The notes beneath the pieces are model-generated. The model did not search any database and was not told the origin of the DNA. It saw nothing but the letters and a program-made list of their open reading frames with translations. A stretch of 64,000 nt of DNA from Gonium pectorale (Eukaryota; Chlorophyta; Chlorophyceae; Chlamydomonadales; Volvocaceae). Numbering within the stretch: position 1 is the first letter of the stretch; the number at the start of each line of letters is the position of its first letter. This document shows, piece by piece, positions 35,681 to 47,228 of this stretch. Position numbers and translations under genes: made by a program. The DNA lies in assembly GCA_001584585.1 (NCBI GenBank), contig LSYV01000003.1:1221811-1285810 (forward strand), written 5' to 3'.

Positions 35681-38483
35681 ATGGTGCGCCTCAGCTTCAG
35701 CTTTTTCGGCAAAGGCGATGAACAGTGGCGACGACCCACGGGTCCCGGCAGCAGCGGGGCACAGCAACCCCGCGACCCCGTAGTGAACCGCGCCACCCGC
35801 AGCCCGGGCAGCACCCAGCACCTTCGCGGCAGTCCAAACGGTAGTCTACTTCAGGGCGGAGGCCAGCTCCTGGACGGCCAGGCGGGCAGAATGGCGTTCC
35901 GCCGAGGAATGGCGGCCTTTTGGGCCGGCTACAATGCCTCGCTCGCGGAACGGCCGCTCTTCACAAAATGCGTAACAGGTACAGCCGGATTCACGGCACA
36001 GAGTACCTGCGAGAACCGACGTGCCGCGCAAAGGCGTGTCGCTTTGGCTGCGTCATTCCGGCGTCGGCGCGTTCCTTGGTCATCGGCTTGTTACAGGCCG
36101 TTGAATGGGCTTCTTCAGGGGTGGGTATGATCAGCAGAGTTCGTGGCGGCGCCGGCCTCTGGAAGCAGCCGGCGCCCCCTCAAAAAGTGCCGATTGCGCC
36201 AATATTCTCGCATCTCTTGTCCCAGCTACTTTGCCCGCCAGTTAGAACCCGAAAGCCGCTGATTGTGAGACGTCCAGCGCCTTGCCTCCCGCGCAGGGGT
36301 TGTTGGCACTGTGCTGGGCGACCTCATCGCGCAGCTCTCCTCGCACGCGCTGGCCTCCACGCCCACGGAGGGCGGCGCCGCCATCGCCGCGGAGCCGCTG
36401 CCGCGGCTGGGGTCGGGGCGGGGCGGGAAGGGGGGCGATGAGTACACGGCGGGCAAGGACAAGGACCGGCTGCTCAGCGGGCGAGACGAGGATGGCGTCA
36501 TGCTGCGCTTCCGCAGGTGGGAAGTGGACTGACGTCCATGCGGGATTGCGCGTGATGTGTGCGTGGGCATACCCTTTCAACCCAGTGACCCCAATGCGGA
36601 CGGCTGTGAGCGCCTCTGCCGTGTCCCTCTCGGCCCCCCGCACCGGCGCGCAGCTTCAAGTACGACGTGGGGCGAGTGCTCCGGCTATGCCTCTGGTCGG
36701 TAGCGGTCGGCACCCCCATCGCGCACTACTGGTTTCGCTTCCTTGACACGGTACGGTGCGCGTTTATTGCTTGGCGGGTGCGCGGGCACGCCTGCCGATG
36801 TGCGGGGCTCCTGGCGGGTGGGCGCACGGGCGGCTGCTTCGGGGGGAGGGGAGCAGCGCTGGGAGGAGGTTGAGACGTAGCTGTCGCACGCGGCATCAAG
36901 AGCAAGGCTGCAAGGCATGCATGGGCATGCCACCAGCACCATGTATACCTCGGCGGTGCTGAGCACAGGACGCAGCTCTGCAGTCAGCGATTCGTGCGCA
37001 GGTGCCGCGCTGCTGCTGGAACCCCTCAAAGCCCCAGCTTGCATCCCCCTCCCGCCCCCACCGCCGGCAGCGGATCTACCCCCACGCGCCCAAGAGCAAC
37101 TCCGCCGTGGTGGCCAAGCTCCTGCTGGACCAGCTGGTCATGGTGCGCCCCGTCCAGGGTGTCCCGTGGGTCGGTACGGGGTCGACGCTAGCTGGAACCA
37201 GGCTCTGTGTGCAGCGCTGGTATCCCTGGCCGACGGGCCTGCGTGGCAGCGCCGGTGTGCACCGGTGCGTGTCCCGCCCCAGCATGACTCGTGCCAGTGC
37301 GCGACGCAAGCTACAACCTGTCGACGGCCGAGGCGCGGCCCCTTCCTGCTCGCAGCCAGCTGCTTCAGGGAAGCCGTACGTGCGAGCCACCTGGCCAGCA
37401 CCCTGCAGAGCTGAAGGCGAGGAAGACGCGACCGGCTAAAGCCGCATTCCGTCCCCCAGCCCACCAGCCTGGTCCGTACGGGCCTTCCTCGCTCTCTTCC
37501 TCCCTGAACCAGCCCTTCCACTGCTTCCGTTGCCCCAGTCCCCCGCCGGCACCGCGCTCTTCTTCTTCGGCTTCCGGCTGCTGGAGGGCGGCACGCTGGC
37601 GGAGGCGCGGTCCTCCCTGGCGGCCAAGTGGGCCCCCACCATGGCGCTCAACTACGTGCTGTGGCCGGCAGCCAACATCATCAACTTCAAGGTACGCCGG
37701 TTCCAATGCTCGGATTGCGGTCGTCCTGCGTCCGACTGACTGAAGCCGCATTGACCCTGGGTCAAAAAAAACGCCTGCCTCTTCTAGCTATTTGCCGGAT
37801 GGATGGGCGACCCTGTTCATACTGCGACCGTGATGGTGCCCGGTCTGCACCAAATGCTGATGTGGATTATGCTAGGATACTGGGAAACGGAAGTTAACCG
37901 GCCCAACGGACTCGCTCCCTACTTCTGCCAGTTCGTGCCACCCGAGCAACGCATCCTCTACGTCAACTGCGTGGCGGTGGGTGCGGGTGTGGGTGCGGGG
38001 GCGGCTGTGATAGTGCCAGGGTATTGCTGCCTTCTGCTTACTTTGCGCAGGGGCATTGCTGTTGTGTCCCTACCTTGGGCTGCGACGCCCGCCATCCCCA
38101 CCCGTCCCGTCCTACCTGCTCCGTCTACGGTGGCACTGCCGTGTGCCGATGCCCCTCGCCTCCTTCTCTGGCACTGCCTGACGCCGCCGCCACCGCCGCT
38201 ACCATCATCGCCACCGCCGCCTCCACCCCTCCCATCCCTGCAGCTCTTCTGGAGCGCCGTCATGTCCCACATGGCAAACCGCAAGGAGGGTCCCCCGGGC
38301 ACCGTCCCCGGCACAGCCGCTGCCAGCGGCGGCACCAGCGCAGCCGGCTCCGGTGGCAGCGGCGGTGCGGTGTCGGGGCTGAAGCCTGCCGCCAGCATGC
38401 GCACCCGGGGCCACGCCGCTGAACCGGCCGGGTCCGGCACGCTGGCGGTGGAGAGCGCCGGGGCGTACCCGTTCCGCGCATGA
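35681..38483 (+). CDS. Mpv17/PMP22-family membrane protein
   Basis: Four-helix inner-membrane protein of mitochondria, peroxisomes or plastids; the biochemical activity of the family is unsettled (channel/metabolite homeostasis). Exons 35681-35978, 36297-36516, 36654-36750, 37071-37151, 37539-37691, 37932-37976 and 38244-38483 join in phase to 377 aa. Landmarks in family order: FWAGYNASLAERPLFTKCVT, GTVLGDLIAQ, DVGRVLRLCLWSVAVGTPI, HYWFRFLD, KLLLDQLVMVRPSPAGTALF, WAPTMALNYVLWPAANIINF, VPPEQRILYVNCVALFWSAV. The core is longer than usual because of an N-terminal ~75-residue leader (possible organelle presequence), an acidic/basic insert encoded by exon 2, and a Gly/Ser/Ala-rich tail of ~65 residues after the last helix. 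The exon 4 donor (GTCCAG) is weak, but it is the only one that keeps the conserved frame. Confidence 0.94.
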
Positions 38484-39812
38484 CGGGCGCAACCGCAACC
38501 GCATGGCGCAACGCAGGGCAGTGCCCTCCGGAGCGCCCATCGGAGGCCGCAGCGATGCGGGAGCGCCGCAACGGGCGCGGGTTTGGGGCATGGTGAAGGG
38601 CCCGGAAAGCGTCCTATAGCGATAGCGGCGGCGTGCGCGGTCGTGGAGAGCGGTGGGCCCGAGGGATTCAGTGCCGAACAGCACTCCGTTGATAGTTAGG
38701 AGCGCGGGCGGCTGACCGGTAGGAAACCTTCACGACACACACGGTGTGTGCATTGGTTCGCGGGCTTGCCCTCTTGGCACACATAGAGGCGTACGGTGCA
38801 TCGCATATGTGCGCGTGGCTTACCGCAGTACAGCGCACGACATGATTCCAAATGCCCTGGTTGTCCCTAGTTGTCCTCCAAAGCTCCCGTACGTTGCATA
38901 CGCTACCAGGGCCAGAGCGGCTGCCCTAGGCTGTGAATGCACACTTGGCGCTGCGAGATGCGCCCTGAAACAAGCTTCAGTCGACGGGCAGAGAGGGAAG
39001 TTAGAACAAGTGGTAGGGGCGGCTGCAAGGGGATTAACTGTCTGGCTGTTTCACGGTGACCGGTACAGAAGCGTCTCACCTCTGGAATACAGACGGGAAC
39101 CTGTGGAGACGCTATGGCGAGAACGGGTCCACACGTGTAACGCCTAACGCGCGTCTCAGCATATTGCACACTGGACCCTTGGCTGCTTAGGCACCTCGTG
39201 GCTCTGCCTGTGAAGAGGCTTTCGAAGCATACAGACCCACTGGCCTGACCCAAGCACCCACATGTGGCCTGAATCACACCTGAACTCTGAAATCTCATGG
39301 GGGAGCTTGGAGTATCAGGCTCGGTTTCAGTTACAAGCCGCGCCGGGGTCTGATCAGCGCCCGTGCCCCAATATCAGGCATTATAGCGAACAGAACGACA
39401 TCATACACAACAGCTAACGCAGCAAGGTTCATCATGCGTGCATCCTAGGTACTACGCACCAGAGGTGCATCGGGGCGGGGCCTCGAGCCCAACAGGGGCT
39501 TTGGCAATAACCATGCTCCATACTCCCCCATGGAACAGTGCAGTTGTCACCATCTGATTGAATTCATTCAGAGCTTGCGCTGCGGCCCTATCAAATCACC
39601 AAAACGCAGGGCACGACCTTGCACGGGCGTGTGACAGCGCCCGGCACGTTGCTTCCCTACGGCAATTCGTGCAACCCCAGTTCACGCCCTCTCCAGCCTC
39701 ACCATGATCTCCATCCAGATCCATGCCCTCATCCGCGCTCCATCCATGCTGCGCCAAGGACACGGCAGCGGAAAACCCGGTTTCGCTGGGTGCATCGTGG
39801 GCACGGCCTTCG
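38484..39812. other. Convergent intergenic region
   Basis: 3' UTRs of the Mpv17-like gene (TGTAA at 39136-39140, 653 nt past its stop) and the small minus-strand gene (TGTAA on minus at 39335-39331, about 480 nt past its stop). The two predicted transcript ends do not overlap. No other gene seen. Confidence 0.55.
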
Positions 39813-40022
39813 CTACTGAGGCTTCTGGCTCAGACCCTCCACCAGCTGTTGCCCCTTGATCCACGCAGACTCCCCAAGCGAGACCAGGTAGGTGATAGCA
39901 AAGCGCGCGTACTCGTTCTGAACGGCCTCGGGTTTGAGCTGCACCGCGCCCTTCTCCTTGAGAGCTCCAATCACAAGGGCACTGATGGCAGTCTGTGCGA
40001 GAACGAAGCGCAATAATCCCAT
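39813..40022 (-). CDS. 69-aa protein with N-terminal hydrophobic segment, unknown
   Basis: Single-exon frame of 69 aa. The first ~22 residues (MGLLRFVLAQTAISALVIGA) form a plausible membrane helix or mitochondrial signal-anchor. They are followed by an amphipathic charged stretch (KEKGAVQLKPEAVQNEYARF) and a second mildly hydrophobic segment (AITYLVSLGESAW). The size and shape resemble small accessory subunits of mitochondrial inner-membrane complexes, but I do not recognise the family. It is head-to-head with the mitochondrial-type uS13 gene, 361 bp apart, which fits a mitochondrial role. TGTAA follows at a normal distance. The possibility that this is a chance frame is reduced by the protein-like composition and the poly(A) signal. 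Confidence 0.5.
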   Translation of the reverse strand: MGLLRFVLAQTAISALVIGALKEKGAVQLKPEAVQNEYARFAITYLVSLGESAWIKGQQLVEGLSQKPQ

Positions 40023-40383
40023 CCCGGCTCACAGCGTAGGCCTCCCCAAAACCCTCGACGAGGCACGGCTATTTTGTTGGCTTGTTGGCTGGTTACTGTA
40101 CTACTAAGGCGTCTCTACTACAAACATCGCCTCCGACACTCCAAACTCCAAAGCCACTCTGAGTCGTACCTACCTCGCCTCGCTGATGTGGATGGATGCG
40201 ATTACGGAAAGGCGCTGCAACTCTTATTTTTACAGTTCCTGCGCGATACCTGGTCTTGGCCCAGAGCACCTGGTACACAAGGTGTTGCCAATCCTTCCTA
40301 GCACCGCCATTTGCTTTCAACCGCAGCCCGTTCCGCACATCCCGCTCTGAATCCCCCTGGCCCTGGGGGAAAAGCGAGCGGCG
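40023..40383. promoter_or_regulatory. Head-to-head promoter region, 69-aa protein / uS13
   Basis: 361 bp between divergent ATGs. No motif assigned; a shared promoter is inferred from spacing. Confidence 0.45.
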
Positions 40384-41174
40384 ATGGTGCAAATCCAACG
40401 AGTCTTCCTTCCGCCGAATGCGACATTCCACATAGCGCTGCAGCGGGTCTTCGGAATAGGTCGCGTGACGTCGGTGGCGGTGTCAGAGGTAGGCCGGGGG
40501 TCTGCAGTGTTCACGACCTCGTGTTCGAAACACGGCCTTCACCCGCACAGTCACGGACCCTCATCCCCTGTTACAGGCGTGCGGGATTGGGAAAGACCTC
40601 AAGGTGTGTCGCGCACGTCGCAGCGCGCACTCAGGAACAACCGCGGCGCCGTGCGCCTCCCGGAGCTTGCAGTAGCAAGAAGGGCAGGCGCCAGTAGGGT
40701 TCGACCCGCGCACCCCGACCCGCGCACCCCGTCTCAGTTTGGGACGCACCCGGGAACATGCTAGCATGCAATGCCGCTCAGCCCTCTTGCACATCTGCAC
40801 AACTCTCGCTCACCCTCCAGCCCCGTCCGTTTACCGCTTCCTTTCAGTATTCCCCGACGCCGGCGGGGGATTACAGAACCTCTGCAGTGCCCCGGTATCT
40901 TCATACCACATCATATCCCACGCAGGTCAAGGACGTCAAAGACTCGTACCTCCAGAAAGTGACGTCGTACATCGAGGCGAACTTCACTACTGGCGACAAC
41001 CTGAAGCGCCAGATCAGGGACAACGTACTGGTGCAGCTGGGCATCAAGTCGCGGCGCGGCATCCGCCTGGAGCGCGGCCTGCCCGTCAGCAGCTCTCAAA
41101 CGCGGCACAACGCCGTGACGGCCAACAAGCTGCGGCCTCTCATCATGTATGACACCAGCCGGAGACAGCGATGA
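40384..41174 (+). CDS. RPS13: Ribosomal protein uS13, mitochondrial type
   Basis: Small-subunit head protein that contacts the decoding-site tRNA and the 5S/L5 bridge. Exons 40384-40488, 40577-40603 and 40926-41174 join in phase to 126 aa, the normal uS13 length. Family features: QRVFGIGRVTSVAV with a following C-G-I-G-K (helix-turn-helix part), a central helix QIRDNVLVQLGIKSRRGIRL in place of the usual R-x-x-R-H-x-x-G-L-P basic loop, then RGLPVSSSQTRHNAVTANK instead of the bacterial RGQRTRTNART. The divergence at the last motif and the lack of a cytosolic-type N-terminus point to the mitochondrial ribosome. No cleavable presequence is obvious. Exon 2 is only 27 nt. TGTAA candidates downstream are at 42165 and 42259. 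Confidence 0.92.
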
Positions 41175-42540
41175 GGGACGGGGCAGCGACGAGGCTGTGA
41201 CAGTTGCTCACTGGAGAGGACATGGGAACTGGAGAAAGAGCACCCAGGGGATTCGCATGGCTGGAGGCTGGCGGGGCAGGTGGTCTGGGCCAGCGTGTTA
41301 TATCGGACATGGGGTGGGCGCTGCGGGTGGGTTCGTTGGGGTAGGGGTTGACGAGATGCTGCGAGGCTTTGCGGGCCGTGGGGCAGCGTGAGGATGCGCC
41401 TGACGCACCGGGTGCCTGACACCTTCTGATGCTTGTTGTTCACCTTTGCCTGGTGCCTAGGACGGTATGCTGCTTGCCAGGTATGACATATCGCAGGCGA
41501 GTGGCGAAGGTGTGAAGGGCATGTGGGCCATCATCCCGCCCAATGCATGGTTTGGAGGGACATTGGTGCAGGCAAGGGGTGGAGCCAGGACGGCTGCATG
41601 GTAGTTGCTGCGGATGTACAACGGTAGGTGCTGTGCTATGCTGAGGGGGCGCGCAGGCACCGGCTAGAGGGCCAGGGCCGCGCGCATGGATGGCTCGGCA
41701 CCGCTGCGCTGCTGCGCGGACAAACGCTGCGATTCGTGTTTCTTGACACGAATCTGCGCACATGCTCGTTGCATGCTATCTTCAGGTCGTTACGGTACTC
41801 GGCGTGATCCGAAGGGCGTGATGCGCTGATGCCGACTTTCCGATGCACATGCGCGAGCCATTTATGGGTGGACCGGTAGGGAGTTGTGCTCACTGAGCTT
41901 CTGCCCTGGCGCTTGAAGCCTGCTACCGCTACCACTGGCTGGAGACTGTGTGGCAGTCCCTCATCTACATCCAGGTCCCACCCCACGTCTGCTGTGTTGT
42001 TGTCACGCATGAGAGTGAGACGACGATGGGCGGCGAGGACTGTGCACCATATGAGCCCAGCATGTGCTTTCAATGAAGGACTGGCTGCTTGCCCTGCACG
42101 GGCGTGGGTGGGGGCTATGGGTGGGCGCGCTAGGCTGATTACTCTCAGGATGCCGGAAGTACGCTGTAAGTGAATGCCTGCGAGTCCTGGCGGCGGTGAG
42201 CGCTCCCTAGGCGGCACCTACGGCTGGAGAGGCGGCCCGTGCCGGTCTATGGGGAGCCTGTAATCTGTATCTTGTATCTGCCTCACAAGTTGTGATCGCA
42301 CAGTCGCCAGCAATTTCTCATAGTGCCACATGCTGCGCGCGGGTGCGTCGCAACGCGCTCCCGGGGGAGGGGGGGGCAGACTTCTCCGCAAAGCTGGTCC
42401 TGGAGGTCCGAGCTTGGACTACGGCCCCTGTCTGTGTTCTTAAGGGCGAGACTACTCTGGCGGAAGTACTCATCAAAGCTACTAAGTTTGCACGACCATG
42501 CAGGCCCGTACGGCAGTTTGCGAACCCCGTAACAGCCTGA
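41175..42540. other. Intergenic / uS13 3' flank
   Basis: Between uS13 and the next plus-strand gene. Holds the probable uS13 3' UTR (TGTAA at 42165-42169 and 42259-42263). The remaining ~280 bp should contain the promoter of the gene starting near 42541. No other convincing gene was seen. Confidence 0.45.
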
Positions 42541-45500
42541 ATGTTGATGACGTTGCTCCAATTCAAAAAGCATTTCATTGAAGCATTAAGGGCTCAGGAC
42601 ATCACACACTGTATGTGTATAAGGCAGTATCGTACCGCCGTACGCCGTACGGATGAACCAGGCCTTCTTAATGAGGCTTGGCTCCCTCCTTCAGCTATCC
42701 CCAGCCTACGGAGCCAAATGCTAGTGGAGTCAGCGCACCGAGTGGAGCTAAGGAGCTGAAGCTTGTAAGCATCGTCGCGCACCAAGGTGAGCCCGGCGCG
42801 GCGGCGCGGGCGGCAGGTGCATGCAGCATGGGGCATCGGTGCATTTGCTGCAGCACTTTGTCCTTGCGAGTCCTCCTTATTGGCGACCTTAAGTTCCGAC
42901 AACAGTGCAACTTTCGGTTGACGTGCCTATCTTCATTAATCTGCGAACAGGTGGTTGTAGAAGCCTCAAGGCGCGCACTGCCGCGCACGAAGATCTCGGC
43001 CTTGCGCCGCCGGTAAGGCCGACTTGGCTTTTCAGGTTCTTGCTCTCAGCAGACCCTGGCTGCAGCGTCACCATAATGTGCTTACTGCTTGGCGAAGGAG
43101 CGTGATGGCCAGTGATGTAACATTCCATGCTAATTCTGAAGCTACGTGAAGAAGCTTAACTTCTAACCAAGATCTGCACTGAGGCCACATTCACATACGT
43201 TCCACGCTGTATGCACACATGGCCATGTCGTGCGCCTGCGTCCAGGACCTTGTCTGACACGCTGGCGCCGCCATGTGCTCTCGCGCCGTCCTGCTCTTGC
43301 GCAGGTGTGAAACGAGCTTGACAACGCCTCGTCGGCCTCAGGTGAGGAGATTAGGCCGTGCGGGGTGCTCACGCCAGGCAGCACACATCAAGCACATGCA
43401 CGTGCACGCGAAAGGAGGTGCAGTGATGACCTAATCCAGTTAATGCCAGTTCTGCTACTGACATTTATTGATGATAACGCTGGACGCATTGTCTGAGCAC
43501 CGGAAGCTTCACTTCGATTATCCCGCTGCACAACACAGTCATGTACTTTCATGCGTGTGGCTCGTGATGAGACTGATTCTCATTCATGCGTGTCAGCTGA
43601 TGGTGTCGGCGGGTGTTTAGCCCTCCGGTGCCGCTGATTTTAGCCTAATCTTCTCTCTGAAGCCACGCTTTCCACCTCTACGTCCTGCACTGACCGTGAT
43701 CGGGCAAGTCCCACCCTGGGTTTCACTTGCTGGGCCGGTGATGTGATAAAATATTTGCTACTCTTGAGCTTGCCCATGACGACACAAAATCACCAAGATC
43801 GCTGAGGCCTTGCATGTTTGCCGCACTGTTGCATGTTGGTACCCCAGGCCATCTGTCCTGAACAGCTTTCGCCCTTGTCCTCTTTCTGCAATCCCCCGCA
43901 GGTAAGGACCGCAAGGTAACTGATGTTCACGTCAAGGTGTTGCAGTAAGCTGCCGTGGCTTACATGCCAGCGAGCATGTGCTTCACGTGCCGGTGGTACT
44001 GATTGTTATGAAATCCGCGGTTGTGATGCGAGGTGCTATGTGCGAAGTGCTCGTTGGGTGTGCCCACTGGGTTCGTGGTTCTGCCCCTCGATGGCGATTG
44101 CTAGTCCGTTCTTGGACTATGCTTGCCTCGGTGGCCGTTGGCTTGTGGCCCTCGTGCCCCTTGCCTCGAGGCGATTTACTGGCCGATTGTCTTGGACGTG
44201 CCGTCACAGGCATGGACGAAGCGTCTTCTGTAATTTCTTCCTTCCACTTCCTTCGTTGATTCGCACCACGCGATGCCTAGGCTCTCAGATTACTTGCGAC
44301 CTTCACAGCCGGTACGTGACTGCGTCCTGCTGGCTCTTGGGTGCATTTGCTTGACGGCGTAGCGTGTACAGGCACAGGAAGGGAAGGCACAGCCTGCACC
44401 CGGCTTGGCAGGCTTGGGCGATGTGGCCCAGACGAGTCAATCTCCCGGAAGCACCTCAGCACTGAGCCAGCTGCACAATCGCTACTTCGAGCAGTACCAG
44501 CGTAGGTGCGCTTCGCAAGCCTAAGGCCGGAGCTACTGGCATAGGCTCTGCATGGACGGGACGGCCTGGACGGGCTGCGGTAAAACCTCGTGCGCACTCA
44601 CAGGATTCGGAGCTATGGGCGCCGTGCCTACCGACACCCGGACGGCTCGCTGCGGCCTGACCCGCCGGCTGCGGATGCGTGCGCGCAGGTCCGTTGTTTT
44701 TTGTCTAATCTGAGCCGGCTGTGGTTCCCATGCACCGGCTGCTAGGACAATCACCACGCCGCCACAGCTTGGATACTTAGCCGCTGGTTGATGTAAGGAT
44801 AAATCATCTCCTGTGAAAAAGGAAATGGTAACAGCTATGCTTGTGTACTTACGGGGAATCCATGGTGGACGCCAAGCGGTCTGGGCTCCCCCAGTCCATC
44901 GTCAACATGGCTTTGCCAAGGCACACTGTACAGTGTATGCCCATGTGCCTCATCACTGATAACTTTTCAGGTGTGGCTCCCCATTTTGCGGTTCTTTTTT
45001 TTTCAGGCCCATCGCGTTCACTGGCGGGAGCTCGTGGCCCACTGCCGTACTCACGGAGGCGACAGAGAGTACGAGATGCACGGTGCGCTGAATGCGAGCT
45101 GGGGCCCCATATCTCCATGTGTCCTGACTGGCTCACGCTTTCCGTTCCGGAACCGCTGGGGCACAAGCACTTGCGCACCGACTTCGTGACCGCAGGCTTT
45201 TCGCTGCGGTACGGCATTGGCGTATCCCAGGAGGCCCACCGCCGGTTATGCGAGGCCCTCGGTGAGATGGGCAGGAAGAGGCATACACACCATTCCAGTA
45301 CTCGCAGCAAACAGGATTATCGAGGCAGTACCGTTATTTGTGTGGTGCAGTACTAGATCATATAGAGCCCAACCAACCTGTCTTTGCGCACGTGCCTCCT
45401 ACTAGCTCCTTCTGACATGCCGCAGACCTTCGGGAGGAGCTCCAGCCGCCTCGGGAGGTGGGCGACTACGAGTAAGTGTTCGGCTGCCTGCAACCGCACA

Positions 45501-45934
45501 GGGGGCATGCCGGCGGACGCGGGCGGATGCCATGGGGGGAAGGGGGCATAGCGAGGCTGGGCGATGTTCTCTGGACTGTGTTTGGCACCCAGCCACCCGT
45601 TCTGACGCCCTTGCCGGCGGCGCCGGGTGGCATTGGAAGAGGCAGGCATAGCCCACCATCACACGGTTTGCAAGGTAAGGCGCTGCTGTTGTCGCGTGGG
45701 GTTCCCCGTCGCTGGCACCTAGGGAATAGTCGCCTTGCTCAAGCTTTCAACCCATGTGCGTCATAACTGGTTCTTCTGATGCCGTACTGTTGCAGGGGTG
45801 ACCCTTTGGAGGACCCGAACCACCCCTTCAACGGCGACTGGAAGCAGCTGGCGGATGAGGGTGAGGATGGCGAATGCCAAAGCACAAATGCAATAGGAGG
45901 GAATGCCCTTCGCTATTGCAGTAAGTTTCCGTAG
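42541..45934 (+). CDS. Unrecognised multi-exon gene
   Basis: I do not recognise this protein. A phase-consistent model is 42541-42639, 42705-42764, 42951-43012, 43305-43341, 44372-44505, 44604-44688, 45007-45082, 45196-45261, 45426-45471, 45796-45934, giving 267 aa. The middle and 3' exons are the better supported: HNRYFEQYQRRIRSYGRRAY, HRVHWRELVAHCRTHGGDRE, YGIGVSQEAHRRLCEAL, LREELQPPREVGDYE and DPNHPFNGDWKQLADE read as ordered protein and splice in phase with good GTGCGC/GTAAGT/GTGAGG donors. The first two exons and the start are weak, and the last exon could instead splice at 45860. The product is soluble-looking and rich in Arg, His and aromatic residues. TGTAA follows at 46441, about 507 nt past the stop. 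Confidence 0.45.
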
Positions 45935-47228
45935 CTCCATGCTTACTTGACAAAGCCTTTTGTGCCTTCCAAACGTAGTGTTCGCCGCTGCACCGCACCA
46001 GCGGAAGCCTGGGACCCTGTACGTGGCGTGACTGGGCGACCACCGACTGCACAGCCCCGACAAAGTGAACTGCTGCGAATGGGCACGGGAAGAGGGCATC
46101 TTTGGGACGGAGGCGGGGATAGCTCTGAGACGGAAGCGGGGAGGGCAAGAGTGACGGGTTGCGGGTCCCGCTGAGTTGCGGGTTGTGGCTGATAACAGTC
46201 ACTGACCGGCTGTGTGTCTACGACTTCCCTAACTTGACGGTTCGTAACCGTCCTGTAGCAGTCACTCAAGTTCTTTGCTACATCATGGCCTCTGGGTCTG
46301 GGCTGCCCATTCAGAACGCTGGGCGCATGGTCGTCCCAACGTGCAAGTGCACCACAAGCGCACCGCGAGTGTGCGTTGTGGCCAGTACATGATTTCGAGC
46401 CCAGTTTGCATAATCCTCATCTTGGACAGTCGAACGGCCGTGTAACCTGTTGCTTCGTCCCGTCCGGTCCCCTTGCCAGTTACGTCACCCGTGCAGTCGT
46501 AGCCCGCACGTGGGTGCGTGTGGCACATGACGTGGCACTGGGCATCCAACCATGTATAGTGAAGCCGTGGAGGCGCTTTTCTTAACCCAGGCCACAGATC
46601 AATCTGCAAGCACGATTAGCACAGCGTCACGCTCGAAGGTCCAGAGTGAAACCCGCAGTCACGCAAGAGCCTTCGGTTTGCTGGGCAATGGTAGAAGTGG
46701 TAACAGAGAACGCCGGAACCTCCTTGGTGTTTAGCAAAGCCGAAGTCTGGCTTAGAGGCTATGTCGCCAGAAGCCTGTCCAGCTTCTTAAGTCTGTGTCC
46801 GTGTCTATGTCCCGCGCATGCGCCGTCACGGCAAAATGATTGTGCAATTGGTCGGGGTTGAGCAAAAGAACACGGGTATAGACTGCACTAGAGGCCAGGT
46901 GCCGCGGGGCTCGCGGGGTCGGTGGCTGGTTAGGATCGGGAGTTCGGGACGCTGTTGGGTAGGGGTTATGCGCCGGGGAACGGGGATAGGGATTAGCCGG
47001 TTAGGTTCGGGAAGGGTGTAGCTTTTTGGTTAGGGTTCTGTGTCCAGTGTGCACATTGGCACTTTGGCAGGCTGTTTGTTTCCTGTCCGTGCGGTCGTTG
47101 GCAAGGTCGTTGCCCCGCCGGCGCTGCCGTAGCCGGCCGGACGGCACTGGCCCAACCTTTCCTTGGCAGATTGCACTAGTATTACCGCGTTTCAATTCAA
47201 CGCAAGTAGTAACTCGGTCGAAGTTCGT
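45935..47228. other. Intergenic region with G-rich, telomere-like tract
   Basis: Contains the 3' flank of the upstream gene (TGTAA at 46441) and the 5' flank of the ADP-ribosylglycohydrolase gene. About 46900-47035 is rich in G-runs and GGTTAGG-like words (see findings). No gene seen. Confidence 0.5.

Noticed and set aside
41149..41391. 80-codon plus-strand frame overlapping the end of uS13
   Set aside because: Gly/Arg-rich out-of-frame shadow in the 3' flank, no homology seen.
43900..44350. Open frames on both strands in the unrecognised gene
   Set aside because: No in-phase splice links them to neighbouring exons; the flanking exons 43305-43341 and 44372-44505 join directly in phase.
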